8,681 nucleotides of DNA. Origin: DASROJ01 sp035646975. GTDB taxonomy: Bacteria; Acidobacteriota; Polarisedimenticolia; JACPZX01; DASXTC01. Location of the stretch: assembly GCA_035646975.1 (NCBI GenBank), contig DASROJ010000356.1:1-8681 (forward strand), written 5' to 3'. Positions 7,407 to 8,681 of this stretch are shown here, one piece after another; position 1 is the stretch's first letter; the number at the start of each line of letters is the position of its first letter. The notes below the pieces were generated by a model. It was not told the DNA's origin. It was given only the letters and a program-made list of their open reading frames with translations, and did no database searches. Position numbers and translations under genes: made by a program.

Positions 7407-8681
7407 TCAGAAGGCCATCAGATAGGTCCACTTGATCGTGAATGATCGGTCAAGTTTGTCGGTGGGCACCCCTTCGATGTCACGGCGCTCGTTGTAGACC
7501 ACGTAGATGTCGGAGCCTGGCCGGTACTTGTAATTGAATCGCAGATTCGAGGAGAAATCCTCGATCGCCGTATTGTACTGCAGCAATGCGTCGAAAAAAA
7601 TGCGCGTGGTGAAACCGACGCCGAGACGGCCCTGGATCAGCGTGGTGTTGAACTGGCTGGGTCCCGCCGCGGTGGAAATCAGCGGGTCCGGGTCGTCGTC
7701 CGGGCGGGAAGGCAGGTCGATGGCGGTGTGGTTGACCCCCAGCACCGTCCGGACATGCTTCGAGATCCTCGCCGTGCCGTTGACATCGATGGACCGGTAT
7801 CGTCCGTCGAAAAACCCGCCGAACTCGATGAAGGTCGACCCCGAGAGCACGCGGCTCGCATCACCCTGATAGAGCACCAGCCACTGCGTCGGATGGTAGG
7901 CGCCCGGCCTGATCTCGACGTTGTCGCCCCGGGTGTTCGGGTCGCCGTCGTCGTCCCGCAGCACGAAGGGATCGCCCACGATCTTGTCGAACAACGGATT
8001 GTAGGCCACTTCGATCTCCGAGCCGTTGCGGAACTCGAAGGTCGTGCCCCAATGCTGGCGGCGCGTGGCGAGCTGCCGGTCCTGATCCATCGTGTAGATG
8101 AACCGCGTGTGCGGCTCGAGATGGCGCAGCAGGGCCGTGTCGGATCGCCAGGACCAGCCCAGCGCCGTCTCCACCTCCTCGATCCCGGTCCGTTGAACGA
8201 AGCCGGCCTCCGGGTTGAAGTTCGTCCCGATGTCCCGGTAGTACAGCTCCATGCGCCATGTGTCGTTCGTCCAGGTCGCGTAGGCGTTGCCGGCGCCGCG
8301 TCCGCCACCGAGCCCCGGCGTTCGCGTTTCGAGTATCGAGCCGCCGAACTTGAAGTTCTGCAGAACCGAGAAGTTCATGTCGGCCCCGTAGGTCCGGTTC
8401 GAATGGATGTCGTCTTCCGGGTCGTTGGGGTCGCCGAGGCTGTCGCGACCGACCGGCTCCTTGCTGACACCGAGAAGACCCACGTTGGACCGGGTGAGGA
8501 TGTCCCGGCTCACCCGCAGCACGGTGAAGTTCGTCTGTGGCGTGTCGACATCGCTGTCGGTGTTCACCGTGAGGAACCCGAGGTTGTAGCGGCCCACCCG
8601 GCCCGCGAGCTTCACCCCGCCCATGATCGGCACCGGCGCGCTGCTGGTGGCGGCCAGCCCCACCCGCCGGCTGAAGAACGG
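7407..8681 (-). CDS. DUF5916-type outer-membrane beta-barrel protein, C-terminal part (5' end outside window)
   Basis: C-terminal 424 residues of a larger protein; the frame is open to the right edge, so the true start is outside and a GTG at 8663 is not it. The visible part opens with PFFSRRVGL, the signature that begins the barrel region of DUF5916 proteins, followed by PIMGGVKLAGRVGRYNLGFL. It continues as alternating beta strands and Asp/Asn-rich turns. Near the end is FNYKYRPGSDIYVVYNERRD, another family hallmark. The final residues (FTIKWTYLMAF) end in phenylalanine, as expected for a BAM-inserted outer-membrane barrel. Family members usually carry an N-terminal carbohydrate-binding-like (CBM9-like) domain, which would lie beyond the window. 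Function is unknown; roles in uptake or surface binding are only suggested by fold. It precedes the TPR gene by 13 bp and probably shares its transcript. Confidence 0.88.
   Translation of the reverse strand, partial: PFFSRRVGLAATSSAPVPIMGGVKLAGRVGRYNLGFLTVNTDSDVDTPQTNFTVLRVSRDILTRSNVGLLGVSKEPVGRDSLGDPNDPEDDIHSNRTYGADMNFSVLQNFKFGGSILETRTPGLGGGRGAGNAYATWTNDTWRMELYYRDIGTNFNPEAGFVQRTGIEEVETALGWSWRSDTALLRHLEPHTRFIYTMDQDRQLATRRQHWGTTFEFRNGSEIEVAYNPLFDKIVGDPFVLRDDDGDPNTRGDNVEIRPGAYHPTQWLVLYQGDASRVLSGSTFIEFGGFFDGRYRSIDVNGTARISKHVRTVLGVNHTAIDLPSRPDDDPDPLISTAAGPSQFNTTLIQGRLGVGFTTRIFFDALLQYNTAIEDFSSNLRFNYKYRPGSDIYVVYNERRDIEGVPTDKLDRSFTIKWTYLMAF

Noticed and set aside
7594..7600. Run of seven A (T on the coding strand) in the beta-barrel gene as a possible frameshift or phase-variation site.
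   Set aside because: The frame is intact through to a normal C-terminal aromatic residue, and the run encodes part of IFFDALL in a strand. Seven bases alone is weak evidence for phase variation.

Overview
The window is a single, densely packed, minus-strand gene cluster from a high-GC (roughly two-thirds G+C by eye) bacterium. Six genes form the conserved core of Alternative Complex III (ACIII), a membrane quinol:electron-acceptor oxidoreductase that replaces the cytochrome bc1 complex in many bacteria. In transcription order (right to left) they are actA (pentaheme cytochrome c), actB (molybdopterin-oxidoreductase-like plus iron-sulfur subunit), actC (NrfD-like quinol-binding membrane subunit), actD (DUF3341 two-helix subunit), actE (monoheme cytochrome c) and actF (second NrfD-like membrane subunit, cut by the left edge of the window).

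Upstream of actA, on the same strand and nearly contiguous, are a small exported TPR protein and the C-terminal part of a DUF5916-type outer-membrane beta-barrel protein that runs off the right edge. The largest gap between genes is 21 bp. All five junctions within actA-F overlap, by 4, 4, 8, 14 and 4 nt. The whole window therefore looks like one transcription unit, with any promoter beyond the right edge. No stretch over 300 bp lacks a gene, and I see no RNA gene, mobile element, CRISPR array or hairpin terminator.

How the parts work together (family knowledge): ActC, with ActF as its structural counterpart, sits in the inner membrane and oxidises menaquinol or ubiquinol. Electrons pass to the iron-sulfur clusters of the ActB C-terminal domain and then through the five haems of ActA and the single haem of ActE to a cytochrome oxidase or a soluble carrier. 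The oxidase genes that often follow actF would lie beyond the left edge and are not seen. The predicted redox inventory (6 c-type haems, 4 Fe-S clusters) is that of a standard ACIII.

Taxonomy: ACIII, a DUF5916 outer-membrane protein, high GC and a Tat-dependent ActB with a long pre-Tat extension suggest a diderm, aerobically respiring bacterium. Acidobacteriota and Gemmatimonadota come to mind first, but this is inference and the sequence alone does not settle it.

I do not see a clearly new system. The points most worth a second look are the TPR protein and the beta-barrel directly ahead of actA, and three separate short in-frame tandem repeats inside actB.
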